DNA from: DAOUEH01 sp034430515
GTDB lineage: Bacteria > Chloroflexota > Dehalococcoidia > Dehalococcoidales > RBG-16-60-22
Length of the DNA stretch: 14,148 nt
Direction: 5' to 3'
Assembly (NCBI GenBank): GCA_034430515.1
Contig: DAOUEP010000029.1
Location: 1-14,148 of the forward strand
Part shown: one piece after another, positions 13,745 to 14,148 of the stretch
How the letters are laid out: each line of letters begins with the position of its first letter
Numbering within the stretch: position 1 is the stretch's first letter
Notes under the pieces: generated by a model
What the model saw: the letters and a program-made list of their open reading frames with translations, nothing else
The model's database searches: none
Told to the model about the DNA's origin: nothing
Program-made: the position numbers and the translations under genes

Positions 13745-14148
<404 letters not shown>

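Overview
The window reads as chromosomal DNA of a Chloroflexota bacterium, most likely a member of the class Dehalococcoidia. The main evidence is the partial 16S rRNA gene at the right end, whose early variable region (GCTTTATGCATGCAAGTCGAACG-like, then TAATACCGCATGTGGTG) resembles that class from memory. A short-form HisG/HisZ histidine pathway and an ArlH/FlaH-like ATPase fit this. Coding DNA is GC-rich, with AT-rich promoter gaps. I see no insertion sequence, prophage, CRISPR array or tRNA.

Layout. (1) 1-2235, plus strand: the 3' part of purB (start lies outside the window), then purC. (2) 2236-8332, minus strand: hisZ, hisG, hisD and hisC are packed with 1-11 nt overlaps or gaps. After a 315-nt non-coding gap comes hisB, which has its own consensus promoter. 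(3) 8412-10847, plus strand: a membrane operon of long NfeD (ClpP-class protease), short NfeD and slipin, closed by a strong hairpin. (4) 10914-12503, minus strand: a KaiC/ArlH-like ATPase followed by a biotin-protein ligase. (5) 12707-13609, plus strand: a TolB-like six-bladed propeller lipoprotein. (6) 13626-14148: terminator hairpin, rRNA promoter, boxA-like leader and the first ~404 nt of 16S rRNA.

The purine and histidine genes are linked metabolically: PurC and PurB make AICAR, which is also released by histidine synthesis, and both pathways draw on PRPP. hisH, hisA, hisF and hisI are not in the window.

The most unusual findings are in the his block. HisB carries an extra N-terminal XRE-like helix-turn-helix domain of about 60 residues. 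Its promoter is bracketed by two copies of the same dyad, TGTTA-N7-TAACA, one over the -10 box and one just upstream of the -35 box. This suggests a biosynthetic enzyme that represses its own gene, perhaps sensing pathway state directly. HisG is a tandem fusion of two HisG domains whose signature motifs are eroded in a complementary way, and it sits beside HisZ. Other points are an orphan ArlH-like ATPase, a helically phased ATAAAC array in a divergent promoter, a terminator whose loop holds the rRNA -35 box, and a 16S base change under the common 27F primer site.
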